In this document: positions 9,256 to 17,751 of the stretch, one piece after another
Numbering within the stretch: the first letter of the stretch is position 1
Layout: every line of letters begins with the position of its first letter
Assembly (NCBI RefSeq): GCF_900168325.1
Contig: NZ_FVZE01000001.1
Coordinates: forward strand, 124,001-188,000
Direction of reading: 5' to 3'
Source: Novosphingobium mathurense
Lineage (GTDB): Bacteria; Pseudomonadota; Alphaproteobacteria; Sphingomonadales; Sphingomonadaceae
DNA length: 64,000 nucleotides
Translations under genes and position numbers: made by a program
Notes under the pieces: model-generated
What the model was told of the DNA's origin: nothing
What the model saw: only the letters and a program-made list of their open reading frames with translations
The model's database searches: none

Positions 9256-11430
9256 TTACCGGCCCTTCGAAACCAGCCCGCGGGCTTCGAGCATCGGTTC
9301 CACTTCCGGATCGTATCCGGTAAAGTCGCGGTACATTACCGCGTAGTCCTTGCTGTGGCCCTGACCCAGGAAGCTGGCGCGGATGTGGTCGCCATTGGCG
9401 CGGGTCATGCCGCCGTGCTTTTCCACCCAGTCCCAGCCGTCATGCGCGAGCATTTCGGTCCAGATGTAGGCGTAGTAGCCCGCCGAATAGCCGTTGCTCC
9501 AGATGTGCCGGAAGTAGGGCGTGCGGTAGCGCGGCGGGATGAGGTCGGTGCGCAGGCCCATCTCGGCGAGGGCCTTGCCCTCGAAAGCCATCGGCGGCTG
9601 GCCGGCCTGCTCGGGAGTGAGGCGGTGCCAGTCCATGTCGAGCATCGCCGCCTCCAGCGTTTCGCCAAGGCCGAGGCCCTGATTGAACCTTGAGGCCGCC
9701 TCGATCTTCCCGATCAGCTCGGGCGGGATCGCCGCGCCGGTCCGGTAGTGCTTCGCGTAGTGGTTGAGCACTTCGGGAACCGTGGCGAAATTTTCGTTGA
9801 ACTGGCTGGGGAACTCCACGAAGTCGCGCGCGGTATTGCTGCCCGCAAGCGAGGGGTACTTCTGGCTGGCGAACATGCCGTGCAGGGCATGGCCGAATTC
9901 GTGGAACATCGTCGTCACGTTGTCCCAGGTGGCGAGCGCCGGCTGGCCCTCGGCCGGGGGCACGATGTTGAGCGTGTTGAAGATCACCGGCTTGTCGCCC
10001 GTGAGGTACGACTGCTCGACGAAGTTGCCCATCCACGCGCCGCCCTGCTTGTTGGGCCGGGCGAAGGGATCGAAGTAGAACAGGGCCAGCTCGCTGCCGT
10101 CCTTGTCGTAGACTTCGTACGTGCGCATCGTCGGATGATAGACCGGAAGGTCGGTGCGGCGCTTGAAGGTGATGCCGTAAGTCTTGGTGGCGGCATGGAA
10201 CACGCCGTCTTCCAGCACCCGCCAGACCTCGAAGTACGGCTTGATCTGCGCATCGTCGAGATCGTACTTCGCACGGCGCACCTGCTCGGCGTAATAGCCC
10301 CAGTCCCACGGTTGCAGGGCGATGTCGTCACCATGCGCCTTCGCAAAGTCCTGCAGTTCCTTCGCTTCGCGGGTCTGCGCGGCGGACAGGGCGGGCACGA
10401 AGCTCTGCATGAAGCTCATCGCCTTGGCCGGGCTGGTCACCATGCGGTCGTACATCTGCCAGCTGGCGAAGTCGGGCTTGCCGAGCAGCGCTGCCTTCTT
10501 CGCGCGCAGGGTGGCGAGTTCGGAGACGATGCCGGTGGTATCGTACTCGCCGCCGCTGGAGGTGCGGTTCACGCTCGCCTCGAACAGCGTCTTGCGGCTG
10601 GCGCGGTTCTTGAGCTGCGACAGTGCCGGGTGCTGGGTGAAGTTGAGCAGGGCGATGGCGTACTTGCCCTTCAGGCCCTTGTCCTCGGCATGTTTTGCAG
10701 CCGCGGCGATCGCGGCTTCGGGCATGCCGTCAAGCTGCGCGGCGCTGTCGAATACGGGGTCGGCGGCGGCGGTGCCTGCGGTCAGCTTCTGCGAAAACTC
10801 GGTTTCCAGCGAGGCGAGGCGCAGATTCATCTGCTTGAGCTGCGCCTTTTGCGCAGGGGCCAGCAGCGCGCCTTCGTGGACGAAGTCGGCATAAGTCGTT
10901 GCCAGCAGCATCGCGTCCTCGCCGGTCAGCGCCTTGCCTTGCGCGCTGTCATGCACTGACTTGACCCGGGCGAAGAGCTTTTCGTTGAGGTACATGTCAT
11001 CATCGAGCGCGGCGAGCTTGGGCGACATCGCGGTATCGACTGCGTCGAGCGTGTCGTTGGTATTGGCCGAAACGAGCTGGTCGAACACGTTGCGCACGCG
11101 GGTCAGCAGGCTGCCTGCCTTTTCCAGCGCGACGATGGTGTTGTCGAAATCGGGCGCGGCCGGGTTGTCGGCGATGGCCGCGATCTCGGCGCGCTTCGCC
11201 GCGATCCCGGCCTCGATGGCGGGCTGGTAGTCGCTGTCCCCGATCGATGCGAAGTCGGGGGCGTGGAAGGGCAGGGTGGACGGCTTGGCGAAAGGCCCGG
11301 CATAGGTCGTTGCCGCATCGCCGGCCGCGGCCTTCGGGGCGTCAGTGGCGGCGGACACGGTCGTGCAGCCACTCATCAGCATCGCCCCGAGAACGAGCGG
11401 GGCGGTGGCTGTCATCAGCCGGATTTTCAT
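9256..11430 (-). CDS. M3 family peptidyl-dipeptidase (Dcp/oligopeptidase A-like), lipoprotein
   Basis: 724-aa zinc metallopeptidase of family M3. The active site HEFGHALHG is visible, with the downstream Glu ligand probably in DFVEFPSQF; the C-terminal SAGYYAYIWTEMLAHDGW block is typical of Dcp-like enzymes. The N-terminus MKIRLMTATAPLVLGAMLMS is a signal peptide ending in a lipobox MSGC (Cys about residue 22), so the enzyme is predicted to be a periplasmic lipoprotein rather than the cytosolic E. coli type. AGGAGA precedes the ATG at 11430. It probably trims small peptides. Confidence 0.93.
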   Translation of the reverse strand: MKIRLMTATAPLVLGAMLMSGCTTVSAATDAPKAAAGDAATTYAGPFAKPSTLPFHAPDFASIGDSDYQPAIEAGIAAKRAEIAAIADNPAAPDFDNTIVALEKAGSLLTRVRNVFDQLVSANTNDTLDAVDTAMSPKLAALDDDMYLNEKLFARVKSVHDSAQGKALTGEDAMLLATTYADFVHEGALLAPAQKAQLKQMNLRLASLETEFSQKLTAGTAAADPVFDSAAQLDGMPEAAIAAAAKHAEDKGLKGKYAIALLNFTQHPALSQLKNRASRKTLFEASVNRTSSGGEYDTTGIVSELATLRAKKAALLGKPDFASWQMYDRMVTSPAKAMSFMQSFVPALSAAQTREAKELQDFAKAHGDDIALQPWDWGYYAEQVRRAKYDLDDAQIKPYFEVWRVLEDGVFHAATKTYGITFKRRTDLPVYHPTMRTYEVYDKDGSELALFYFDPFARPNKQGGAWMGNFVEQSYLTGDKPVIFNTLNIVPPAEGQPALATWDNVTTMFHEFGHALHGMFASQKYPSLAGSNTARDFVEFPSQFNENFATVPEVLNHYAKHYRTGAAIPPELIGKIEAASRFNQGLGLGETLEAAMLDMDWHRLTPEQAGQPPMAFEGKALAEMGLRTDLIPPRYRTPYFRHIWSNGYSAGYYAYIWTEMLAHDGWDWVEKHGGMTRANGDHIRASFLGQGHSKDYAVMYRDFTGYDPEVEPMLEARGLVSKGR

Positions 11431-11686
11431 GGAACAACTCTCCTGGGTGCCGGCATCCCCGGACCGGGGGGAACGCGCGGCAAACAGAGGCGGCGCGGGG
11501 GGATGCCGTTTCGGTCATGGCCGCGGTTTGAACCGCAGAAACCATGGCTTTGCAAGTCCTTGAGAGCCGTTCGTGCAAGGGTTGCGCAAGTCGGGTGGGC
11601 GGTGTTTCAAAGACTGTGCGCCCCCTGCGCCAGACGCACATTTGTTGCGTCGGCGGAAACTGCGCAGGGGGCGGTCGGTCCGGGCG

Positions 11687-11851
11687 TCAATTCTTCTTGA
11701 AGTGCCCGCCGGACCAGACTTTCATTTCTTCGCCGCCTTCGTTGTCGCGCACATGGTCGTCGCGCTCGCGATCGAAAATCAGCGAGCCGGTCCTGCGCGG
11801 GTCGCTCTTGCGGCGATACGGGATCTCCGGTCCGATCTTGGTTGCGTCCAT
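11687..11851 (-). CDS. Small conserved-looking hypothetical protein, 54 aa
   Basis: Starts MDATKIGPEIPYRRKSDPRR at ATG 11851 and ends WSGGHFKKN. Very hydrophilic and charged, with no signal peptide or membrane segment. A strong Shine-Dalgarno (GAGGAG) sits 6-8 nt upstream of the ATG, which is the main reason for calling it. Function unknown; it follows the Rrf2 regulator on the same strand with a 55-bp gap. Confidence 0.55.
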   Translation of the reverse strand: MDATKIGPEIPYRRKSDPRRTGSLIFDRERDDHVRDNEGGEEMKVWSGGHFKKN

Positions 11852-11906
11852 TTCGTTTTCTCCTCTCGCATTGAGGAGAACGCGCGCAGGGTGCGATTGG
11901 TTCCCG

Positions 11907-12335
11907 TCAGGCGGGCGCGGCCCTGGCCGGCAGGCGTGATTCCACTGCGGCTTCAGCCAGCGTCTGCTTGTCCAGTTCGGCAAGGAAGGCATGGACCGCC
12001 CGGTCGAGCGGCGAGATCAGGCCGCAGTGGCGCTGCATGACGCACGATCCGCAGTCGGCAGGCTGCAGGTTCGGTTCGGTGAGCCGCACGACATCGCCGA
12101 GGCGGATGTCTTCGGCTGGCTTGCCAAGGCGAAAGCCGCCGCTGCGTCCGCGCACGGTCTCCAGAAGGCCCGCATTGCCCAGCGCATTGACCACTTTCAT
12201 CGCATGATTGCGCGAGATCGCGTGGGCATAGGCCACATCCGCGATCGAAAGCAGGGCCTTGGGATCCTGGGCCTGCGTCAGCGCGGCGTGGAGCAGGATG
12301 CGCAAGGCGTAGTCGGTGTGCGCGGTCAGGCGCAA
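11907..12335 (-). CDS. nsrR: Rrf2 family transcriptional regulator, NsrR-like nitric oxide sensor
   Basis: 142-aa Rrf2 winged-helix repressor. N-terminus MRLTAHTDYALRILLHAA is the family opening, the recognition-helix region is ISRNHAMKVVNALGNAG, and three cysteines (C95, C98, C104: CGSC...C) could ligate an Fe-S cluster. NsrR proteins sense NO through such a cluster. Assignment is strengthened by the divergent globin gene and by two operators matching the NsrR pattern between them. The cysteine spacing CX2CX5C is shorter than the CX4CX5C of E. coli NsrR. Confidence 0.82.
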   Translation of the reverse strand: MRLTAHTDYALRILLHAALTQAQDPKALLSIADVAYAHAISRNHAMKVVNALGNAGLLETVRGRSGGFRLGKPAEDIRLGDVVRLTEPNLQPADCGSCVMQRHCGLISPLDRAVHAFLAELDKQTLAEAAVESRLPARAAPA

Positions 12336-12353
12336 GGCGGGTCTCCGATAAAA

Positions 12354-12374
12354 TGATGCTTTCTATTTACATCT
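12354..12374. promoter_or_regulatory. Imperfect NsrR-type operator
   Basis: TGATGCT-N7-TACATCT, the same 7-bp spacing as the AGATGCA-N7-TGCATCT NsrR consensus core with three mismatches. It lies 18 bp upstream of the regulator start, so it probably serves autoregulation. Confidence 0.5.
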
Positions 12375-12390
12375 TTTGGCGGCGCTGTAT

Positions 12391-12411
12391 AGATGCATCC
12401 AGTTTGCATCT
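12391..12411. promoter_or_regulatory. NsrR-type operator
   Basis: AGATGCA-N7-TGCATCT, a perfect inverted repeat (12391-12397 and 12405-12411) identical in both half-sites and spacing to the known NsrR consensus. Located 15 bp upstream of the globin ATG, where bound repressor would block transcription. Confidence 0.8.
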
Positions 12412-12426
12412 TTTAGGGGATTCGTC

Positions 12427-12879
12427 ATGGCAGCACCGCTTTCCGAACAGACCATCGCCATCGTCAAGGCCACCGCACCCGTGCTGCAGCAGCATGGCGT
12501 GGCGATTACCACCCGCATGTACGAACGCCTGTTCGTGAACGAGGAAGTGAAGGCCATGTTCGACCAGGCCGCGCAGGTCTCGGGCGAGCAGCCGCGCCGC
12601 CTCGCCGCCGCGATCCTGGCCTATGCGCAGAACGTGGACAAGCTGCAGAACCTCACCGCGCCGGTGCAGCGCATGGTCCAGCGCCATGTCGAAACCGGGG
12701 TGAAGGCCGAGCACTACCCCTACGTCGCCGATGCGCTGCTCCCGGCGATCCGCGACGTGCTGGGCGATGCCGCCAGCGACGAAGTGCTGGCCGCCTGGGG
12801 CGAGGCTTACTGGTTTCTCGCCGACATCTTGATCGGCAAGGAAGCCGAAGCCTACGCCGAGCTTGAAGCCGCCGAATAA
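12427..12879 (+). CDS. Single-domain globin (Vitreoscilla haemoglobin / flavohaemoglobin-globin type)
   Basis: 150-aa globin without a reductase domain. It matches the Vitreoscilla Hb pattern: ITTRMYERLF with the B10 Tyr (about residue 32), a distal Gln in EQPRRLA (about 55), proximal His in MVQRHVETG (H87), and LGDAASDEVLAAWGEAY near the end. Likely binds O2/NO and, with a partner reductase, detoxifies NO. The ATG at 12427 begins the globin directly. Divergent from the Rrf2 regulator and carrying a consensus NsrR operator in its promoter, so NO-inducible expression is expected. Confidence 0.9.
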   Translation: MAAPLSEQTIAIVKATAPVLQQHGVAITTRMYERLFVNEEVKAMFDQAAQVSGEQPRRLAAAILAYAQNVDKLQNLTAPVQRMVQRHVETGVKAEHYPYVADALLPAIRDVLGDAASDEVLAAWGEAYWFLADILIGKEAEAYAELEAAE

Positions 12880-12889
12880 GTCCGGCGCT

Positions 12890-13456
12890 TCAGCGCGAGC
12901 CGACCCCGCGGGCGAACTGGGCCTGCAGGTCGGCAAGCGTGCGCTCCGGGATCGGCGGCAGCTTGCGCGCGGCCTTGCCTTCGCGCAGGGCCGCGCGGTC
13001 GCGTTCGTTCGGCTCGACCACCCGCACCCGCACAGCCGCCTTGCCCTTGGCGCGCACGCCGAGCAGCTCGGCCGCTCCGCGCGAAAGGTCGATGATCCGC
13101 GCGCTCTCGCCAAAGGGACCGCGATCGTTCACCCGCACGAGAATGCGCTGCCCGGTATCGAGTGAGGTCACCTCGACATAGCTGGGCAGCGGCAGCGTCT
13201 TGTGCGCGCCGGTGACCCAGTCGGGCCGGAAACGCTCGCCGTTGGCGGTCTGGTTGCCGGACTCGTTGCCGTACCACGTCGCATAGCCGAGCATGTCGTA
13301 GCGCGGATCCGCGGCGGGCGTATAAGTCACGCCGCGGACCTTGTAGGGCGGGCCGATGCGCACCGGCGTGTCGCTGACGGGGCGGAACTTCACCCCGCCA
13401 CCGCAGGCCGAGAGTGCAAGGACCAGCAGCGTGCCGATCGGGAGCCGCAGGCGCAT
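12890..13456 (-). CDS. rlpA: RlpA-like septal ring lipoprotein (double-psi beta-barrel)
   Basis: 188-aa lipoprotein with lipobox LSAC (Cys about 18). The RlpA double-psi barrel motifs are clear: GYATWYG near residues 57-63, TANGERF, and RVNDRGPFGESARIIDLS. RlpA proteins bind or cleave peptidoglycan lacking stem peptides, often at the septum. No SPOR domain follows, so it is a short version. It ends 10 bp from the globin stop (convergent) and sits 2 bp after the M28 peptidase start-to-stop direction on the same strand, so it is probably co-transcribed downstream of a gene on its own strand. Confidence 0.88.
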   Translation of the reverse strand: MRLRLPIGTLLVLALSACGGGVKFRPVSDTPVRIGPPYKVRGVTYTPAADPRYDMLGYATWYGNESGNQTANGERFRPDWVTGAHKTLPLPSYVEVTSLDTGQRILVRVNDRGPFGESARIIDLSRGAAELLGVRAKGKAAVRVRVVEPNERDRAALREGKAARKLPPIPERTLADLQAQFARGVGSR

Positions 13457-13458
13457 GG

Positions 13459-15120
13459 CTACTGCCGCACGCCTTCGCTCTTCTCACGGATCGCCCTGAA
13501 CTCGGAGCCGGGCTTCCACTGCGGCCACTTGCCCGAGTTCGCCAGTTCCTCGCCGATGGTGCCGATCAGGTCGATGTCCTGCACCGCCCCGTCGAGGTTC
13601 CAGTCGCTCGACCATGCATCGCAGGCCTGGTGATAGCAGTTGCCGGTATAGGCATCGATCCACGCCTGACCCGCAGCGGTGCCGCCCTGCTTGAGGTCGG
13701 CCGCCCCGGCAATGCCCATCAGCAGCATCACCGGCACCCCGCGCTTGGCGAAGGAGAAGTGGTCGGCGCGGTAGAACAGGCCGCGCTCGGGCAGGCTTTC
13801 CTGCGTCACCGTGCGCCCCTGCGTTGCCGCGATGCGCGCCATGTCGTCTTCCAGCGTGTCCTGGCCCTTGCCCACCAGCACGACGTCGTTCGCCGCGCCC
13901 GCCGTCTGCAGGATGTCGATGGCAAGGTTCGCGACTGTCTTTTCCATCGGATAGACCGGGTTGGCGGCATAGAACTCGGAGCCGAGCAGCCCGCGCTCCT
14001 CCGCCGTCCACGCCGCGAAGACGACGCTGCGCTGCGGTGCGGGTTCGGCCTTCATGGCGCGGGCGATCTCGAACATCGCGGCGATGCCCAGTGCATCGTC
14101 GTTCGCCCCGGCGCGGTAGATGCGCCCCTGCGCGTCGGGTTCGCCCTTGCCGTAGGCGTCCCAGTGCGCGCCGAACATCACCACCTCGTCGGCGCGGGTC
14201 GTGCCCGGGATGCGCGCGAGGACGTTATGGCTGGCGATCTGCTCGTGAGTTACCGGCACGTCGGCAGCGAAAGTCACGCCTTTGAGCGGCACCGGACGGA
14301 AATCGGGCCGCCGCGCCGCCGCCGATAGTCTGGCAAGGTCCAGCCCGGCGTCGGCGAACAGGCGCTTGGCCGCATCGCCGGAAATCCAGCCCTGCAGGGC
14401 CAGGCTCGTCAGGTCTTCGGGCCTGCGCACGATGTCGTAGTTCTCGCCGCCCGGACTGACGACGACGTTCCAGCCATAGCCCGCGGCTTGCGTTTCGTGC
14501 ACGATCAGCGCGCCCACCGCGCCCTGCCGCGCGGCTTCCTCGAACTTGTAGGTCCAGCGTCCGTAGTAGGTCATCGTTCGGCCGCCGAACCTGCCTGCCG
14601 CCGGCTCGCCTTTCTTCGCCGCGAAGTCGGGGTCGTTGACGAGGAAGACGGCCAACTTGCCCTTCAGGTCCACGCCCTTGAAGTCGTCCCAGCCGCGTTC
14701 GGGCGCATCCACGCCATAGCCGACGAAGACGACGGGCGCGTCCTCGATCGTGGCCGCATCGTCGGGGCGCACGGTCGAGATGTAGAGGTCCCTGGCCTGC
14801 TCCACCGGCATCGCGCCCTTGGGGCCGGCAAAGGCCAAGGTGCGCGCCTTTTCCAGCTTGGTGTGGAGCAGCGGGACGGTCTGGACCCAGCGCCCGTCGG
14901 GTCCGGCGGGCTGCAGGCCGAGGTCCTGGAACCGCGCGATCAGGTAGCCAATCGTGCGGTCCTCGCCCGCGGTGCCGGGCGCGCGGCCTTCGAAGGTATC
15001 GGAGGCGAGCGTCTTCACGTCGGTCGCGATGCGGTCGGCATCGACCGAGACTTTGGCGAGGGCAGGGTGGGAACTGGCAGCCAGTGCGGCTGCGGCGAGA
15101 ACGGGGGGAAGTTTTCTCAT
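13459..15120 (-). CDS. M28 family zinc aminopeptidase, secreted
   Basis: 553-aa exported metallopeptidase. Signal peptide MRKLPPVLAAAALAASSHP... ends near ALA (about 22). An N-terminal M28 segment (ASDTFEGRAPGTAGE), a PA-like insert, then the co-catalytic site: AHWDAYG (His), AGANDDALGIA (bridging Asp) and TAEERGLLGSE (Glu pair). Typical of PgcP/Lap-type peptidases that clip N-terminal residues in the periplasm. ATG 15120 begins the signal peptide; another ATG lies 9 nt upstream, and the longer open frame upstream is only tandem-repeat DNA. It ends 2 bp before rlpA (RlpA starts 13456). Confidence 0.9.
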   Translation of the reverse strand: MRKLPPVLAAAALAASSHPALAKVSVDADRIATDVKTLASDTFEGRAPGTAGEDRTIGYLIARFQDLGLQPAGPDGRWVQTVPLLHTKLEKARTLAFAGPKGAMPVEQARDLYISTVRPDDAATIEDAPVVFVGYGVDAPERGWDDFKGVDLKGKLAVFLVNDPDFAAKKGEPAAGRFGGRTMTYYGRWTYKFEEAARQGAVGALIVHETQAAGYGWNVVVSPGGENYDIVRRPEDLTSLALQGWISGDAAKRLFADAGLDLARLSAAARRPDFRPVPLKGVTFAADVPVTHEQIASHNVLARIPGTTRADEVVMFGAHWDAYGKGEPDAQGRIYRAGANDDALGIAAMFEIARAMKAEPAPQRSVVFAAWTAEERGLLGSEFYAANPVYPMEKTVANLAIDILQTAGAANDVVLVGKGQDTLEDDMARIAATQGRTVTQESLPERGLFYRADHFSFAKRGVPVMLLMGIAGAADLKQGGTAAGQAWIDAYTGNCYHQACDAWSSDWNLDGAVQDIDLIGTIGEELANSGKWPQWKPGSEFRAIREKSEGVRQ

Positions 15121-15491
15121 GCCCCCCATCTTAGGTTGGCCGCCCCATGAGGCAAGCCGCCCCCCCAAGGCAAAGCGGGCCGGGTAAAGCCGACCGGGCA
15201 AAGCGGGCCGGGCAAAGCGGGCCGGGCAAAGCGGGCCGGGCAAAGCGGGCCGACCGGGAGCGCGCGAGGGGCAACGCCCCGCGACCGGCCCGAGTTGATC
15301 GCGCCTCATGATCGCGCGGGGGGATTGCCGCAGGGGGCATCCCTGCGGCGGGGGAGAGCGGAATTGCGTGGAGCCGAAGCCCGCGGCCCCGGCTGCAGGT
15401 CCGAAGGCAGGGAACCTTGCTGCGTTCCCTGCTTCCGGATCAGGCGCCCGCCCAGGACAATCGGGGCGGGGCCTCGATCAGCGCCCGGTCC
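15121..15491. other. Intergenic region between M28 peptidase and urcA
   Basis: About 370 bp with no supportable gene. It contains the 14-bp tandem array and GC-rich sequence whose reading frames have no SD or recognisable product. Confidence 0.6.
15171..15254. repeat. Six tandem 14-bp repeats
   Basis: Six head-to-tail 14-bp units; four are identical (CAAAGCGGGCCGGG at 15171, 15199, 15213 and 15227), the second and sixth differ at a few bases. The unit is not a multiple of three and lies upstream of the M28 peptidase, in non-coding DNA. Confidence 0.9.
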
Positions 15492-15869
15492 TCAACGGGC
15501 GGCGATGGAAATGGAGGTGGTGAGCGCGGCCAGACGGCTCGGATCGTCCCTGGCGGCCAGGCGCGCGGCCATGATGGAATCGCGATCCGCAAAGGCGCGT
15601 TCCAGCGACTCGCTGCGGCAGGTGCGGGTCACGGCTACCTCACGCGGGATGCGGGCATCGGGTTGGCCGCAGACCGTCTTCACCGCAGAGGTGATGCGCA
15701 TGTTCAGCCGGTCGATGCCCTGCGGGGTATCGAGGTTGAGGTCGTTGAAGCGCACTTCGCGATAAGGCAGCTTGGACCAGCTCGTGTCCTTCACGACGAC
15801 CTCGGCGAGTGACGGGGTGGCGATGGCGAACGCGATTACGGCAAGGGCGGCGGCATGGATCCTCTTCAT
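15492..15869 (-). CDS. UrcA family secreted protein
   Basis: 125-aa exported protein: signal peptide MKRIHAAALAVIAFAIATPS ending LA (about 22), then VRFNDLNLDTPQGIDRLNMR, the conserved core of the UrcA family, with two cysteines (VCGQPD and RTCRSE) that could form a disulfide. UrcA was named from a uranium-responsive Caulobacter gene; the molecular role is unknown and several paralogues are usual in sphingomonads. ATG 15869 gives the signal peptide. Confidence 0.85.
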   Translation of the reverse strand: MKRIHAAALAVIAFAIATPSLAEVVVKDTSWSKLPYREVRFNDLNLDTPQGIDRLNMRITSAVKTVCGQPDARIPREVAVTRTCRSESLERAFADRDSIMAARLAARDDPSRLAALTTSISIAAR

Positions 15870-16511
15870 GGTTCATCTCCTGACTCTGTGTAGCGCAGGG
15901 CAAGAACCGTCAGGTCTTGCGACCTGCGGCGCGGGGAGTTCCAGGCGACCCGGAAACGCGATGCTAAGGCAAATTGCCCGACAAGACGTGCGCGCCGCGT
16001 GAAGCGATCACTACGGCGCTGTAATCATTTACAGAATTCTGAACCCCTCGACTCACCCCCGTATTGAAGGACTGGTCGGCAATAAAATTACTTGGGATTA
16101 CCGGTGTTTGTAAAATTCGACTCGTCTTCTTGGTGTCCGGCGAAATCTTTACGCGCATTCGGGCGGGCGGGGAAGGGCGCGACTCGCTTGTTTGTTCGCT
16201 TGCCTCCTGCGTGCGGCAGGCCGCTTGCGTGTAAACCGGGAAATCGCAGCGAGGGGAAAGGCAGTCTGTGCCAGCAGGTTGGATGGGGCGCGCACTGGTT
16301 TCGAGCCGCTGCGTCAAGCTGGATTCCCGCCTGCGCGGTAGCGACGCGAGCGGCGCACGTTCGTTCAGCCAAGCGGTGCCTTTTCGGAATTGCGACCTGG
16401 AACCTGCATCATAGCCGTCATCGCGCGAATGGCGGCTACGCGCCTTTTCAACCCGCAAGCCCCCTTCCACCAGCGGAAAGAAACAGGAGCTGGCGTGCCC
16501 GTTGCAAACAA
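15870..16511. other. Long intergenic region with dispersed repeat DNA
   Basis: 640 bp without a credible gene. It starts AT-richer (16010-16130), then holds a GGATTCCCGCCTGCGCGG stretch (about 16321) resembling bacterial REP-like palindromic elements and the first copy of a 67-bp repeat at 16378. Marks the edge of the lower-GC accessory patch. Confidence 0.5.
16378..16444. repeat. 67-bp dispersed repeat, copy 1
   Basis: Matches 17573-17639 at 63 of 67 positions with no gap, in the same orientation. Its core contains an inverted repeat (CCGTCAT/ATGGCGG around a CGCGCGA loop), so it resembles a REP-like hairpin element. Confidence 0.85.
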
Positions 16512-17429
16512 TCACACACCTTTAAGCGATCCCAGACAATGCCCAATCACCTTTTCATCAGATGCATTGCGCACCTCAAATACAAAACCTGCTGATGAGT
16601 TTGGACTGAAGAAACGACCGTAAAAAGTGCCACTGTAGCCATAGGATGCATCAGTAACATTTCCAGAGAATGTTTTGTTTTCGCGATCTGGAGAACCCAC
16701 GAAACTCATAGATGCTATTTGCACAGTTTGCGATTCAAAACTGGCAGATCCAGATATCCTATTATCAGAGGGTGTATAATGAAAATTACACGTCCCAATA
16801 ACCTGCTTATCGGCTAGATTCTCCGCTTCGAAATAACCATATGCTCGCCCTTCGTAACCGGAGAAGTCCCTAGTCGGCAGATCAAATGGCTCGTCATGCC
16901 CAAAAATGGCTTGCCGATAGACAATTCGCTCTCCGATCTGCCCAAAATAGGAACTCTCTGATTTTGTGAGGCGAGTCACGAGAATGGCAGACTTCGCATC
17001 ATGCTCAATAATCAGCCGGTCTTCAGTGTCGCCGTAGATATGCCAGATCGGACCAGTTTGCAGCGTATCATTAGTATACGTTTTAGAAATAATTCCCGGA
17101 AAAGCGTAGGTGATAGCGTCGGGATCGAGACGGAGTGTTAGGTAAGCGAGATCATCGCCTGCAAAGAGCGCTGCTCCTTCAATAACTGATGTCCCATTTC
17201 CTTCGAAAATCGTTGCCGAATATCCAAGACTGGTTTGCAGTGAAAACGGTTCTGTGAATGCGAACTCTTCAGTCACCTCAGGCGTCGAGGTCGGTATCGG
17301 GCTTGGAATTTCTGTGGGAGACGCAGTGGGTGTAGGAGAGCTTACCGAACCACTATTTTCTTCTCCACCACAACCTGAAAGACCCAAGAGAAGGCATGAA
17401 AGGTTGAGTGATTTTCTCGAAATGTTCAC
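16512..17429 (-). CDS. Hypothetical lipoprotein, possibly TbpB-like beta-barrel fold
   Basis: About 305 aa from GTG 17429, chosen because GGGGGAG lies 6 nt upstream and the product then opens with a signal peptide and lipobox (LLLGLSGCGG, Cys about 20). A low-complexity Pro/Thr/Ser linker (about 28-55) precedes a beta-rich domain. The C-terminus reads GYSGTFYGRFFSPNSSAGFVF, similar to the G-x-FYGP-x-A motif of transferrin-binding-protein-B-like lipoproteins; that link is inference. Noticeably more AT-rich than the flanking genes and bracketed by two copies of a 67-bp repeat, so probably acquired. Confidence 0.65.
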   Translation of the reverse strand: MNISRKSLNLSCLLLGLSGCGGEENSGSVSSPTPTASPTEIPSPIPTSTPEVTEEFAFTEPFSLQTSLGYSATIFEGNGTSVIEGAALFAGDDLAYLTLRLDPDAITYAFPGIISKTYTNDTLQTGPIWHIYGDTEDRLIIEHDAKSAILVTRLTKSESSYFGQIGERIVYRQAIFGHDEPFDLPTRDFSGYEGRAYGYFEAENLADKQVIGTCNFHYTPSDNRISGSASFESQTVQIASMSFVGSPDRENKTFSGNVTDASYGYSGTFYGRFFSPNSSAGFVFEVRNASDEKVIGHCLGSLKGV

Positions 17430-17751
17430 AGCGTCTCCCCCAACAAAATTTATACTCCGCAAAACACGGGCATAATTGGCTAGACCGACAGTGAACTATT
17501 GACGACAATGCAAGCGGATTAAAATTTGGAAATCTCCGCTCCGGTGAACGAATAGTCGCACTGATGGGCGGCGCCTTTTCGGAATTTTGATCTGGAACCT
17601 GCATCATAGCCGTCATCGCGCGAATGGCGGCTAAGCGCCCTTGTCGGTCGTTCCACGCTCGATCCGACGCGCCAACGAGCAGACCGTCCGGTGCCCCGTC
17701 CCGACATGATCGGTCAGCGGCCAAGATGGGTGGTAAGCGGACAAAGTTGGC
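17430..17751. other. Intergenic region holding the second 67-bp repeat
   Basis: About 320 bp with no supported gene; promoter of the leftward lipoprotein gene is expected near 17440-17520, which is AT-rich. The repeat copy 2 lies at 17573-17639. Confidence 0.5.
17573..17639. repeat. 67-bp dispersed repeat, copy 2
   Basis: Direct copy of 16378-16444 exactly 1195 bp away, four mismatches (three near the left end, one near the right). Confidence 0.85.

Noticed and set aside
15171..15254. Tandem repeat read as CRISPR or as a coding repeat of the M28 peptidase
   Set aside because: No spacers; unit of 14 bp shifts frame, and the peptidase signal peptide starts downstream of it.
15964..16515. 183-codon minus-strand frame
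   Set aside because: Runs through REP-like and dispersed repeat DNA; no SD, signal or domain.
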